A program made the position numbers and the translations under genes. The notes beneath the pieces are model-generated. The model worked only from the letters and a program-made list of their open reading frames with translations. It did not search any database and was not told the origin of the DNA. Source: Coriobacteriaceae bacterium (lineage in GTDB: Bacteria; Actinomycetota; Coriobacteriia; Coriobacteriales; Coriobacteriaceae). Taken from it: 64,000 nucleotides of DNA. The stretch covers positions 2,046,001 through 2,110,000 of the forward strand of contig DAJPGB010000001.1 of NCBI GenBank assembly GCA_025992855.1. Direction: 5' to 3'. Of the stretch, positions 43,733-51,905 are shown piece after piece. How positions within the stretch are numbered: the stretch's first letter is position 1; every line of letters starts with the position of its first letter.

Positions 43733-44389
43733 GTGAACGAGACCGTACGTCGCTTTTTGCCGATGGTCGATTTCCTGGAGCAGATACTCGGCAAAAACAG
43801 CGAAATCGTGCTGCACGATTTCTCGGATCCCGACCACGCCATCGTCGATATTCGCAACGGCATCGTGAGCGGTCGCAAGGTCGGCGGTCCCGCCACCGAC
43901 CTGGCGCTCAAGATCATGCACGACGCCAAGTATCGCGACCTGCCGTTTATTACGGGCTACGAGGGCCGCGGTGCCGGTGGCAAGACATTGGAGTCAGCGA
44001 CGTACTTTATCCGCGAGAATGACGAGATCGTCGGCATGCTCTGCGTCAACACCGACCTCTCGACCGTGCGCTCCATCAACGCCATGGCACAGCAGCTCAT
44101 GGCGTGCTTCGACGCGGCGCCGACGCGCACGGAGCCCGCCTCTATCGAGGTCGAAAGCCTTTCGGAGTCCACACAGGAGCTCATCGACCGCAGCATTGCC
44201 GAGCTGCTGAGCGCTCGCGGGCTGGATGTGGCGTCGCTTGGTCAAAGCGACCGCGTGGACGTCATTCGCCACCTCAACGGCAACGGAGTGTTCATGCTCA
44301 AGGGCGCCGTAGCCTGCGCCGCCACCGCGCTGGGCATCTCGGAGCCCAGCGTCTACCGCTACCTGCAAAAAGTCCGCAAGGAAGGCTAA
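43733..44389 (+). CDS. YheO/DauR-type transcriptional regulator (permease side)
   Basis: A 218-residue protein. The GTG start at 43733 is chosen because AAGGAG lies 6 bases ahead, and the resulting length matches the paralogue at 13678-14331 (217 residues). The N-terminal YheO-like PAS domain has NSEIVLHDFSDPDHAIVDIRNGIVSGRKVGGP; the C-terminal HTH has GVFMLKGAVACAATALGISEPSVYRYL. It is divergent from the purine permease and probably controls the right arm. Ligand unknown; a purine or breakdown product is a reasonable guess. Confidence 0.85.
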   Translation: MNETVRRFLPMVDFLEQILGKNSEIVLHDFSDPDHAIVDIRNGIVSGRKVGGPATDLALKIMHDAKYRDLPFITGYEGRGAGGKTLESATYFIRENDEIVGMLCVNTDLSTVRSINAMAQQLMACFDAAPTRTEPASIEVESLSESTQELIDRSIAELLSARGLDVASLGQSDRVDVIRHLNGNGVFMLKGAVACAATALGISEPSVYRYLQKVRKEG

Positions 44390-44445
44390 CCCGCTGATTC
44401 CTTGGGAGCGGAGGAAAACGGATCATTTTTGTCGCATCGCTTGAC

Positions 44446-44480
44446 AAAAGACCCTGCAGCTCGCACTGCAGGGTCTTTTT
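44446..44480. terminator. Bidirectional terminator between regulator and ridA
   Basis: A 14-bp perfect stem, AAAAGACCCTGCAG (44446-44459) with its complement (44466-44479), a 6-base loop, a T-run on the plus strand and an A-run that becomes T on the minus strand. It lies between convergent genes. Confidence 0.88.
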
Positions 44481-44509
44481 GCATGTCATGTTTAGTTGTT
44501 GCCAACGCC

Positions 44510-44887
44510 TTAGAGAGCGGCGACGACCTCGATCTCGACCAGACCGCCGGCCGGAAGGGCGGCAACCTGGAAAGCGCTGCGCGCGGGGAACGGAGCCTCG
44601 AACTTGGAAGCGTAGATCTCGTTCACGGCAGCGAAGTCGGCGATGTCGGCCAGGTAGACCGTGGTCTTGACGACATCGGCAAAGGTGGCGCCGGCAGCGG
44701 TCAGCAGTGCCTCGACGTTAGCAAGGGACTGCTTAGCCTGGGCCTCGACGCCCTCGGGCATCTTGCCGGTTGCGGGGTCGATGCCCAGCTGGCCGGACAG
44801 GAACACCATGTTGCCGGTCTGGATGCCGGGGGAATACGGGCCGATGGCTGCGGGTGCGTTATCGGAAGACACGACGGTCTTGCTCAT
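44510..44887 (-). CDS. ridA: RidA family reactive intermediate (enamine/imine) deaminase
   Basis: A 125-residue RidA; the start MSKTVVSSDNAPAAIGPYSP at 44887 is chosen (AAGGAG upstream). GPYSPGIQTGNMVFLSGQLGIDP, the conserved arginine in FPARSAFQVAALP and the final VEIEVVA are family hallmarks. RidA hydrolyses 2-aminoacrylate and related imines. DpaL chemistry passes through aminoacrylate, so placement at the end of the purine island may be functional. It is preceded by its own intergenic region and probably forms a single-gene transcript. Confidence 0.93.
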   Translation of the reverse strand: MSKTVVSSDNAPAAIGPYSPGIQTGNMVFLSGQLGIDPATGKMPEGVEAQAKQSLANVEALLTAAGATFADVVKTTVYLADIADFAAVNEIYASKFEAPFPARSAFQVAALPAGGLVEIEVVAAL

Positions 44888-45087
44888 GTTTTTCTCCTTA
44901 CGATCAGATAGAGAGCGTGAGCGCGGCGTTCGCACCGGGAGGCACAATTCGGTCTGAACACCGCGCTTGATTTGGGATAGTACTCAAGGTTTCCGCGCGA
45001 TGCAAGATTATTATCACGTTGCGAGAATAATTTATCGCCCAACGGCGCCTGTCGGCCGCTGAACGGCACGACCGGACGGTGAAGCTC

Positions 45088-45159
45088 AAAATGATCCGTT
45101 TCCCTCCGTCCCCCATGGATCACCTGATCCGCTGGGGACGGAGGGAAACGGATCATTTT
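45088..45159. repeat. Perfect 26-bp inverted repeat with inner hairpin (family B)
   Basis: Arms 45088-45113 and 45134-45159 are perfectly complementary, and the 20-base centre contains GGATCA/TGATCC. The arm contains ATGATCCGTTTCCCTCCGTC. A half copy (GGAGGAAAACGGATCATTTT) is at 44410-44429. A T-run follows on the plus strand. Located between ridA and the U32 peptidase gene. Confidence 0.8.
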
Positions 45160-45266
45160 TTGCTGCAAGGGCTGCTGAAGACTTTATCCTGCTTAGGCTG
45201 CGGGCATCGCCCATCGCGACGGCGCCACTATACTTTTGAGTATCTGAGCATTTTGAAAGGCAGGAT

Positions 45267-47759
45267 ATGACCGCAACCGCCAGTCGAACCACCAACCGCA
45301 GACCCGAGCTTTTGGCCCCCGCCGGAGGCCCGGAGCCCTTTGCCGCCGCACTCGCCGCCGGGGCAGACGCCATCTACTGTGGCATGGGCAGCTTCAACGC
45401 CCGTCGCAAGGCCACCAACTTTACCGACGAGGCCTTTGAGCAAGCCTGCCGCGCCGCACACCTAGCCGGGTCGCGCGTCTACGTCACGGTCAACATCGTC
45501 ATCAAGCAGTCCGAGATGGGCGATGCGCTGCAACTCATCCATCGCTGCTCCACGCTGGGCGCCGATGCCTTCATCATCCAGGACTGGGGCCTGTTCTTTG
45601 AGGTCAAGCGCACGATGCCCGGCATCGAGACGCACATCTCAACCCAAGCAAACATCCACGACGACCGCGGAACCCTTTGGTGCCGCGAGCAGGGCGCCGA
45701 CCGTGTGACCCTCTCGCGCGAGCTTTCCATCGCCGAGATTGCCGCCATTCATGATGCCGCGCCCGATGTGGACCTTGAGGTCTTTAGCCATGGCGCCATC
45801 TGCTTTTGCTACTCGGGCCTGTGCCTGCTTTCGAGCTTTGCCATGGCGGGCCGCTCGGCCAACCGCGGCATGTGCGCCCAGCCCTGCCGCCTGCCCTACG
45901 AGCTAATCGACGAGAACGGTCGCGCGCTCTCCCCCGCCGGCCGCGAGCGTGCGTTATGCCCGCGTGACACCAACACCTCACAGCTTGTTCGCCGTCTGTA
46001 TGACGCCGGTGCCGCGTCGCTCAAGCTCGAGGGCCGCATGAAGGCGCCCGATTACGTGTACTCCATCGTTGATGTGTATCGTCACGAAATTGACGACATG
46101 CTATCCGGAGCCACCGTTGCCAAGGACGAGGAAGCCGCCCGCCAGCGCCAGCTCAAGCGCTGCTTCAACCGCGACTTTACGCACGCCTATCAGGACGGCA
46201 CCTCGGGCGACGAGATGATGAGCTATGAGCGTTCCAACAACCGCGGCCAGATCGTGGGCACGGTGCTGGGCAGCCGTCTGGCCAACCGCGATGTACGCGG
46301 ACTCAAGCCCGACGATCGCCGTCGCCGCGCCGCCATCGCCCGCATTGAGCTGTTTGAGCCCGTGGACAAGGGCGACCTGCTGGAGCTTCGCCACAATAAC
46401 GAGTTTGACCAGTTCCTAACCACCATTGCCGCCGATGATGCCGCCGCCGGTGACATCATCGAGTGCCGCGTGCCCCGCAGCATGCCCGAGGGCTGCCGCG
46501 TGCGCGTCATCCGCAGCCAGCGCGCCATCGACGCCGCCGGCGCCGCGCTCAAGCGCGACGTGCTGCGCCGCCGCGCCGTAGATGTGTCCGTCGTGGCGCG
46601 TCTGGGCAAGCCGTTTACCGTTACGCTCACCTGCTGCGACGACCCCGCGCTCACTGCCACCGCCATCGGCTTTACCGTCGAGGCTGCCAAGACCCGCGCC
46701 GTCGAGGCATCCGATCTGGTAGAGCACGTCGGGCGCATGGGCTCCTCTCCCTTTGAGGCTGCGAGCTTTGATGTGGCGCTCGATGAGGGCTGCGGCATGG
46801 GCTTCTCCGCTGTGCACAAGGTGCGCGCCGCCGCCTGCAAGGCGCTGGAAGAGGCCATTCTGGCGCCGTACGAGGAGCGCGCGAAAACGCTCGAGATTCC
46901 GGTGCTCGACAAATGTACGCGCGCCATGCCCACGCATTACCGCGACGAGTCGCAGATCTGCGCCGCCGTCACCACGCTCGAAGCCGCCGAGGCAGCTCGC
47001 GCCGAGGGCGCCACGCGCATCTACATGACCACCGATGCGCTCGATGCGGCCGAGCTCTCCCCCGCCGATGCGTTTGAGCAGGGCATCGTACCCGTACTCG
47101 ACGAGGTCTGCCGCGCTGTTGACCACGAGCGCGTCGATCCCTGGATCAATGCCGGAGCTACCGTCGCCGTCGGTAATATCTCCGAGCTCGCCGTAGCCGC
47201 GCAGGCCGGCGCCACGGCCGAAATTCGCTCTTGCCTGCCGGTGCACAACACGCCCTGCATGGAGGCGCTTGCCGAGCGCGGAGCCGGTGCGTTTTGGCTC
47301 TCGCCCGAGATTACGCTCGACGAGATTGTCTCGCTCGGCGCCGCGGCGCCCGCGGCTCTGGGCATCACCGTCTTTGGCCGCCCGCGCGTCATGACAAGCG
47401 AGCATTGCATTCTGCAGGTTGCCAACGGCTGCATCCACGATTGTGCCAACTGCCGCCTGCGTGCCCGCAAGCTCTCGCTCAAGAATATCGACGGAAAGGT
47501 CATGCCCGTCCGCACCGATATCCACGGCCGCTCTCGCCTGTACGATGCCTATCCCATCGACCTCACGCCGCAGGTCCCTCAGCTGCTCGATGCCGGCGTG
47601 CGTCGTCTCATGGTGGACGGAACGCTGCTCGAAACGGATGAGGTGGGCCGTGCCGTCGCCCGCGTCCGTCGTGCCGTCGAAGCAGCGCAGGCCGGCCGCA
47701 AGCCCGCCGCCCGCCTACGCGGGGCGACCTCGGGCTGCATGTTTGTGGGAATCAGCTAA
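45267..47759 (+). CDS. U32 peptidase-family protein with DUF3656 (RlhA/TrhP-like)
   Basis: An 830-residue U32-family protein. The N-terminal U32 core has RPELLAPAGGPEPFAAALAAGADAIYCG, and HGAICFCYSGLCLLSS with RGMCAQPCR holds the conserved cysteines. DUF3656-like and a second U32-like region follow, with CIHDCANCRLRAR near residue 725. Relatives in E. coli (RlhA, TrhP) hydroxylate 23S rRNA or tRNA using prephenate-derived chemistry and an iron-sulfur centre, rather than acting as peptidases. It is followed 15 bases later by an RNA pseudouridine synthase. Confidence 0.85.
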   Translation: MTATASRTTNRRPELLAPAGGPEPFAAALAAGADAIYCGMGSFNARRKATNFTDEAFEQACRAAHLAGSRVYVTVNIVIKQSEMGDALQLIHRCSTLGADAFIIQDWGLFFEVKRTMPGIETHISTQANIHDDRGTLWCREQGADRVTLSRELSIAEIAAIHDAAPDVDLEVFSHGAICFCYSGLCLLSSFAMAGRSANRGMCAQPCRLPYELIDENGRALSPAGRERALCPRDTNTSQLVRRLYDAGAASLKLEGRMKAPDYVYSIVDVYRHEIDDMLSGATVAKDEEAARQRQLKRCFNRDFTHAYQDGTSGDEMMSYERSNNRGQIVGTVLGSRLANRDVRGLKPDDRRRRAAIARIELFEPVDKGDLLELRHNNEFDQFLTTIAADDAAAGDIIECRVPRSMPEGCRVRVIRSQRAIDAAGAALKRDVLRRRAVDVSVVARLGKPFTVTLTCCDDPALTATAIGFTVEAAKTRAVEASDLVEHVGRMGSSPFEAASFDVALDEGCGMGFSAVHKVRAAACKALEEAILAPYEERAKTLEIPVLDKCTRAMPTHYRDESQICAAVTTLEAAEAARAEGATRIYMTTDALDAAELSPADAFEQGIVPVLDEVCRAVDHERVDPWINAGATVAVGNISELAVAAQAGATAEIRSCLPVHNTPCMEALAERGAGAFWLSPEITLDEIVSLGAAAPAALGITVFGRPRVMTSEHCILQVANGCIHDCANCRLRARKLSLKNIDGKVMPVRTDIHGRSRLYDAYPIDLTPQVPQLLDAGVRRLMVDGTLLETDEVGRAVARVRRAVEAAQAGRKPAARLRGATSGCMFVGIS

Positions 47760-47774
47760 CCGAAAGGCTTACAC

Positions 47775-48434
47775 GTGAACGAAGAACCTCAAGTCCTCTA
47801 CTGCGACGCCTGGCTCATGGCCATCGACAAGCCCGCCGGCATGATCGTCCACGGCGACGGCACCGGCGAGCGCACGCTCACCGACTACGCCAGCGACCTG
47901 CTGCTGGCGATGGGCGACGGCTTTGCCGCGACCGACATGCAGCCGCTTAACCGCCTGGACCGCGACACCACCGGCGTAGTGCTGTTTTCGCTCGACAAGC
48001 AGACGCAGCCCGCCTTTGACCAGATGGTCATCGACCACGCTTTCGAAAAGCACTACCTGGCGCTCGCCGAGGGCAAGATCGACTGGAACGAGAAGCTCAT
48101 CGACAAGCCCATCGCCCGCGACCGTCACGACAGCCGAAAGATGCGCGTCGGTGCCAGCGGCAAGCCGTCTCAAACGCGCGTGAAGGTGCTCAAGCGCCTT
48201 AAGAGCCGTCGTGGCCTGCCCACGCGCTCGTATATCGATGTCGAGCTGCTCACCGGCCGCAAACACCAGATCCGCGTGCACCTGGCAAGCGAGCGTCATC
48301 CCCTGGTTGGCGACGACCTGTACGGAACGCCGCACCCCTGCGGCCTGATGCTCCATGCCCACAGCGTGTCCTTTACGCATCCCATAACCGGTGAGCACAT
48401 CCACATCGAAGCCCCTTGCCCCTGGGAGCCCTAA
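47775..48434 (+). CDS. RluA-family RNA pseudouridine synthase
   Basis: A 219-residue pseudouridine synthase starting with GTG after GAAAGG. The catalytic aspartate is D62 in NRLDRDTTG; KHYLALAEG and TGRKHQIRVHLAS are the conserved RluA-family blocks. There is no N-terminal S4 domain. It isomerises uridine in rRNA or tRNA; the exact site cannot be told. It is co-directional with and close to the U32 gene, so the two form an RNA modification pair. Confidence 0.9.
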   Translation: MNEEPQVLYCDAWLMAIDKPAGMIVHGDGTGERTLTDYASDLLLAMGDGFAATDMQPLNRLDRDTTGVVLFSLDKQTQPAFDQMVIDHAFEKHYLALAEGKIDWNEKLIDKPIARDRHDSRKMRVGASGKPSQTRVKVLKRLKSRRGLPTRSYIDVELLTGRKHQIRVHLASERHPLVGDDLYGTPHPCGLMLHAHSVSFTHPITGEHIHIEAPCPWEP

Positions 48435-48436
48435 AC

Positions 48437-48476
48437 CACCACAATGGGGACAGGCACCTTCGCGGTGGTTTTGGCC
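48437..48476. repeat. REP-like extragenic element
   Basis: CCACCACA...GGTGGTTTTGG can fold, with GGGGACAGGCACC inside, between the convergent rluA-type and deoR-type genes. The GGGGACAG core resembles CTGTCCCC runs at 50661-50758 and 59012-59019 (ACTGTCCC). Confidence 0.45.
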
Positions 48477-48494
48477 TTAGCCCGTCCCCTGCTG

Positions 48495-49241
48495 CTAGAC
48501 CGTGATGACGTTGTCCATTGCCCGGTACTTGGCGGGGACCTCGCCTGCGGTAATAATCGTTGCGTCGCGGAAGTCCGCGAACTTGACGGGCGCCACCATG
48601 CCAAATTTACTGGCGTCCGAGATTACGAAGCGTTTGGCGGTATGGCGCATCGAGATACGCTTGACCTGTGCTTCCTCGATATCCGGTGTGGTGAGACCTT
48701 GCTCGGCCGCGATGCCGTTGGATCCCCAAAAGCCGCAGTTGAAGTTATAGCGGTCCAGGGTTGCCAAGGCATCGGGGCCAACGAGCGCCTCGGTCTCGGG
48801 TTTGAGCTCGCCGCCCAGCACCACGGTACGCATGCCGCGCAAAGCAAGGTGCTGAGCATGGAGCACGGAATCGGTCACATAGGTGACGCCGTCGAGACGC
48901 GGAAGATGCTCGATGAGCTTGAGGGTCGTTGAGCCCGAATCGATATACACAAAGCTATCGGGCTCCACCAGGGCCGCGGCACGAGCACAGATGCGCTCCT
49001 TGTCATCGTTATGGAGATCACTGCGTTCGCTGATCGTCAAGTCGCGCGTCACGTGCGCGCGCTCCAGACTCGTCGCACCTCCGTGCACCTTGGCGATACG
49101 GTGCGCGCGGTCGAGCGTTTGCAAGTCACGGCGAATGGTGGACGGTGTCACGCCCAGGGCCTCGGCAAGTTCCGGCACGGTAACCGAGCCGGCCTGCTGC
49201 ACCATCGACACGATCGCATTGAGCCTATCTTCCGCAAGCAT
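48495..49241 (-). CDS. DeoR/GlpR-family transcriptional regulator
   Basis: A 248-residue DeoR regulator. The N-terminal HTH (about 1-58) has VPELAEALGVTPSTIRRDLQTLD, and the C-terminal sugar-phosphate isomerase-like sensor has VYIDSGSTTLKLIEHLP. Such regulators usually respond to phosphorylated sugars or nucleosides. It starts 4 bases after the oxidoreductase stop and is probably in one operon with it. Confidence 0.9.
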   Translation of the reverse strand: MLAEDRLNAIVSMVQQAGSVTVPELAEALGVTPSTIRRDLQTLDRAHRIAKVHGGATSLERAHVTRDLTISERSDLHNDDKERICARAAALVEPDSFVYIDSGSTTLKLIEHLPRLDGVTYVTDSVLHAQHLALRGMRTVVLGGELKPETEALVGPDALATLDRYNFNCGFWGSNGIAAEQGLTTPDIEEAQVKRISMRHTAKRFVISDASKFGMVAPVKFADFRDATIITAGEVPAKYRAMDNVITV

Positions 49242-49244
49242 CGC

Positions 49245-50324
49245 TTACTCCTCCTCGGGGTAGACGACTCCCCAATCGGCGCGGAGCTTGGTCATGAGCT
49301 CCATCACATCAGAAGCATAATCCAGAAGCTCACGCTTGGAATCGTCGCCGGCGACGGCCTGCTCGAGGTCAGCCATCTCGTAGCACAGGGCATAAGCCTC
49401 GGTGCCAGCGTGGACCTCCTCACGGCGACCGTCCGCAGTCCACACGATGGTCGCATGGTCGGCGCGCGGATACTCGTTGACCTCGATATAGCACTTGTCG
49501 AAGCTAATGACCGAACGCTTGGGCTGCTTGGAGTGGAGCGTGAGGCTCACCACGCCCAGCTGCTGTTCGGCATTACGGCAGACGATGCCGCCTGCAACGT
49601 CAACACCGGTCTCGCAGGTGTTGCCCAGCGAAACGACCTCAGCGGGCTGGCTTGCCATAAAGAGACGCATGACGGACAGGGCATACACGCCAATATCGAG
49701 CATGGCACCGCCAGCAAGGTTGCGGTTGTAGAAGCGGTTGGTCAGGTCGCCGTACTCCTTATAGCTGCCAAAGTTGAGCTGGGCGAGGTTCATGCGGCCA
49801 AAGTCGCCCGCATCCATGCGACGGCGCAGCTCCTGATACAGCGGCATGTGGAGCACCGTGGTAGCATCCATAAGGACCACGTTGTGCTCGTCGGCGATGG
49901 TACGGGCCTCGTCGAGCTCGGCAGAGTTGAGGGTAATGGCCTTCTCGCAGAGCACGTGCTTGCCGGCGGCCAGCGCGGCACGCAGATAGGTGATATGCGT
50001 GTTGTGCGGCGTGGTGATATAGACGGCGTCGATGTCCGGATCGGCGTAGAGGTCCTCGACCGTTTCATAGACCTTCTCGATGCCATACTGCTCAGCAAAA
50101 GCCTGGGCCTTGGACAGCGTGCGGTTGGCGACACCCGCAAGCTTGCGGCCGGCAAGAGCGAGAGATTGGGCCATCTGGTTGGCGATAACGCCACAACCGA
50201 TCACAGCCCAGCGAAGCTCGGGAGCCGTAAAGATGTCGTTAGGGAACGGCTTATCCTGGACCGAAGCGAACGCTGCTTTTGCGGCTGCCGCGGAGTCGAG
50301 TGGAGCCTGCTTGGAATCTGCCAT
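49245..50324 (-). CDS. Gfo/Idh/MocA-family NAD(P)-dependent oxidoreductase
   Basis: A 359-residue protein; the start MADSKQAPLD at 50324 is chosen because AGGAGG lies 5 bases ahead. The Rossmann part has WAVIGCGVIANQMAQSLA, then YITTPHNTHITYLRAALAAGKHVLCEKA with the catalytic EK pair. It acts on a sugar or inositol-like substrate. Its partner is the DeoR regulator. It lies at the right end of the 47.7-kb insert, with about 430 bases of non-coding, repeat-rich DNA before the rplX terminator. Confidence 0.9.
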   Translation of the reverse strand: MADSKQAPLDSAAAAKAAFASVQDKPFPNDIFTAPELRWAVIGCGVIANQMAQSLALAGRKLAGVANRTLSKAQAFAEQYGIEKVYETVEDLYADPDIDAVYITTPHNTHITYLRAALAAGKHVLCEKAITLNSAELDEARTIADEHNVVLMDATTVLHMPLYQELRRRMDAGDFGRMNLAQLNFGSYKEYGDLTNRFYNRNLAGGAMLDIGVYALSVMRLFMASQPAEVVSLGNTCETGVDVAGGIVCRNAEQQLGVVSLTLHSKQPKRSVISFDKCYIEVNEYPRADHATIVWTADGRREEVHAGTEAYALCYEMADLEQAVAGDDSKRELLDYASDVMELMTKLRADWGVVYPEEE

Positions 50325-50620
50325 ATGTGCCTCCTGAGTCATCGGAAGTTCTTCATTTCCAACAGCCTTATATTCGCACAAATGCGCGCGCATTTGCTTG
50401 TATTTGCGTGTTTATTTGTTTATCGGTCATTATTTAGCCATTTTTTGCACATTTTTACGCGGTCATACGCATTAACACGCAATGCTATGCGCGATAATGC
50501 GCATGCGAGGATCCTTACGAAACATAAAGAGACGGAACACCAAAGCCCCAAAAGACAGAGTAGTCCGTGATACTCGACACCTCCGGGGGCATCGGACATC
50601 AAAGGACCACCCCGAACTAC

Positions 50621-50758
50621 CGGCACATAGGGAACGTCCCCATGTGCCGCTTTCGTTGCAAGGCTGTCCCCATCGACCACTCATTTTAGTCTGTCCCCAA
50701 TGAGCGCAATCACTCATGTAAGTCTGTCCCCAATGAGTATCCCCAATGAGTGGGGATA
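50621..50758. repeat. REP-like cluster: inverted repeat and 33-bp-period direct repeats
   Basis: CGGCACAT (50621-50628) pairs with ATGTGCCG (50642-50649) around GGGAACGTCCC. AGTCTGTCCCCAATGAG occurs at 50688-50704 and 50721-50737, 33 bp apart, each preceded by ACTCAT. A final CCCCAATGAGTGGGG follows. The cluster sits at the right boundary of the insert, just outside the rplX terminator. Confidence 0.7.
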
Positions 50759-50796
50759 GAAAAAGGCCCGGATGCCGTGGGGGCATCCGGGCCTTT
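50757..50796 (-). terminator. Strong terminator after rplX
   Basis: A 15-bp perfect stem (50762-50776 with 50782-50796), a 5-base loop and a T-run on the minus strand, 26 bases after the rplX stop. It ends the rplC-rplX transcript, so the downstream spc genes (now 47.7 kb away) cannot be read from it. It also has a partial T-run on the plus strand. Confidence 0.88.
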
Positions 50797-50822
50797 GCTA
50801 GCAACTTGATGTTGCGGGCAGC

Positions 50823-51128
50823 TTAGAACTTGTGGCCGCACTTCTTGCAGACGCGCAGCTTGTTCTTGCCGTCCTTCTCGTGACCGACGCGGGTAACCTT
50901 ACCGCACTCGGGGCAGACGAGATTGACGTTGGAGGCATCGATGGGAGCCTCCTGCGAAACGATGCCGCCCTGCTGGTTGGCAGCGTTGGGCTTGACGGCC
51001 TTCTTGACGACCGAAACGCCCTCGACAACGACCTTGTTCTCGGCGGGGAGAGCACGCAGGATAACGCCCTGCTTGCCGCGATCCTTACCAGAGAGAACCT
51101 GGACCTTATCGCCCTTCTTGATATACAT
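50823..51128 (-). CDS. rplX: 50S ribosomal protein L24
   Basis: A 101-residue L24 with the KOW motif (KKGDKVQVLSGKDRGKQGVIL) at the N-terminus. It initiates large-subunit assembly on 23S rRNA. It carries a C-terminal pair of CxxC motifs (CPEC...CKKC) that may bind zinc. It is the last gene before a strong terminator; rplE, its normal neighbour, is at 2524-3081. Confidence 0.97.
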   Translation of the reverse strand: MYIKKGDKVQVLSGKDRGKQGVILRALPAENKVVVEGVSVVKKAVKPNAANQQGGIVSQEAPIDASNVNLVCPECGKVTRVGHEKDGKNKLRVCKKCGHKF

Positions 51129-51141
51129 ATATCTCCCCTAA

Positions 51142-51510
51142 CTACAGGGTCTCGGGAGCGAGCGAGACGATCTTCATGTACTTCTTGTCACGAAGCTCGC
51201 GAGCGACGGGCCCGAAGATACGGGTGCCGACGGGCGAACCATCGTTGTTGATGACAACGCAGGCGTTCTCATCAAAGCGAATGTAGGAGCCATCCTTGCG
51301 GCGGATCTCCTTAACGGTGCGAACGACGACGCAACGGACAACGTCCTTCTTCTTGACGTTGGCGCCAGGGGTAGCCTCCTGGACAGCACCGATGAACACA
51401 TCGCCGATGCCTGCATAACGACGCTTGGAACCGCCAAGCACCTTGATGCAGCGAATCTTGCGAGCGCCGGAGTTGTCGGCGACGTTCAGCATGGTTTGCA
51501 TCTGAATCAT
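51142..51510 (-). CDS. rplN: 50S ribosomal protein L14
   Basis: A 122-residue L14 starting MIQMQTMLNVADNSGARKIR, normal length and sequence. It forms intersubunit bridges. It follows rpsQ after a 118-base gap, unusually long for this operon and containing a hairpin (51533-51602). rplX follows 13 bases later. Confidence 0.97.
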   Translation of the reverse strand: MIQMQTMLNVADNSGARKIRCIKVLGGSKRRYAGIGDVFIGAVQEATPGANVKKKDVVRCVVVRTVKEIRRKDGSYIRFDENACVVINNDGSPVGTRIFGPVARELRDKKYMKIVSLAPETL

Positions 51511-51532
51511 GGTAGATGTTCCTCCGAACTAA

Positions 51533-51602
51533 GAACCGAAGAGAGGTGCGCAGCCTTTAGGCGGCCTGTGGTATGCAAACCAGGCATACGCACATCTTCG
51601 GA
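51533..51602 (-). other. Structured spacer between rpsQ and rplN
   Basis: CCGAAGA near 51537 pairs with TCTTCGG near 51595-51601, with further inner pairing (TGCG/CGCA, TATGC/GCATA). Other gaps in this operon are mostly under 35 bases, so a retained structure here may regulate or process the mRNA. Confidence 0.45.
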
Positions 51603-51628
51603 AACGTACAAGTCGTAAGAGCGGCTGC

Positions 51629-51889
51629 TTATTTAGCGCGCTCGACGACCTCGATGAGGCGCCAACGCTTCATCTTGGACATAGGACGGGTCTCCATAAC
51701 GCGGACGGTATCGCCCACGCCAGCCGTGCACTCCTCGTCGTGAGCGTGCAGCTTCTTGGAGCTGGTCATCATCTTGCCGTACTTGGGGTGACGCTTGCGC
51801 TCGGTGATGGTGACAACAATGGTCTTGGCACCGGAGACGGAGGTAACGACACCCGTACGGACCTTACGCGAGTTACGCGAATCAGTCAT
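51629..51889 (-). CDS. rpsQ: 30S ribosomal protein S17
   Basis: An 86-residue S17 with the OB-fold core (RTGVVTSVSGAKTIVVTITERKRHPKYGKMM). It is a primary 16S rRNA binder. Located between rpmC and rplN in the canonical order, 16 bases after rpmC. No anomalies. Confidence 0.97.
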   Translation of the reverse strand: MTDSRNSRKVRTGVVTSVSGAKTIVVTITERKRHPKYGKMMTSSKKLHAHDEECTAGVGDTVRVMETRPMSKMKRWRLIEVVERAK

Positions 51890-51905
51890 GTTCTCTCCTT
51901 AGGTC

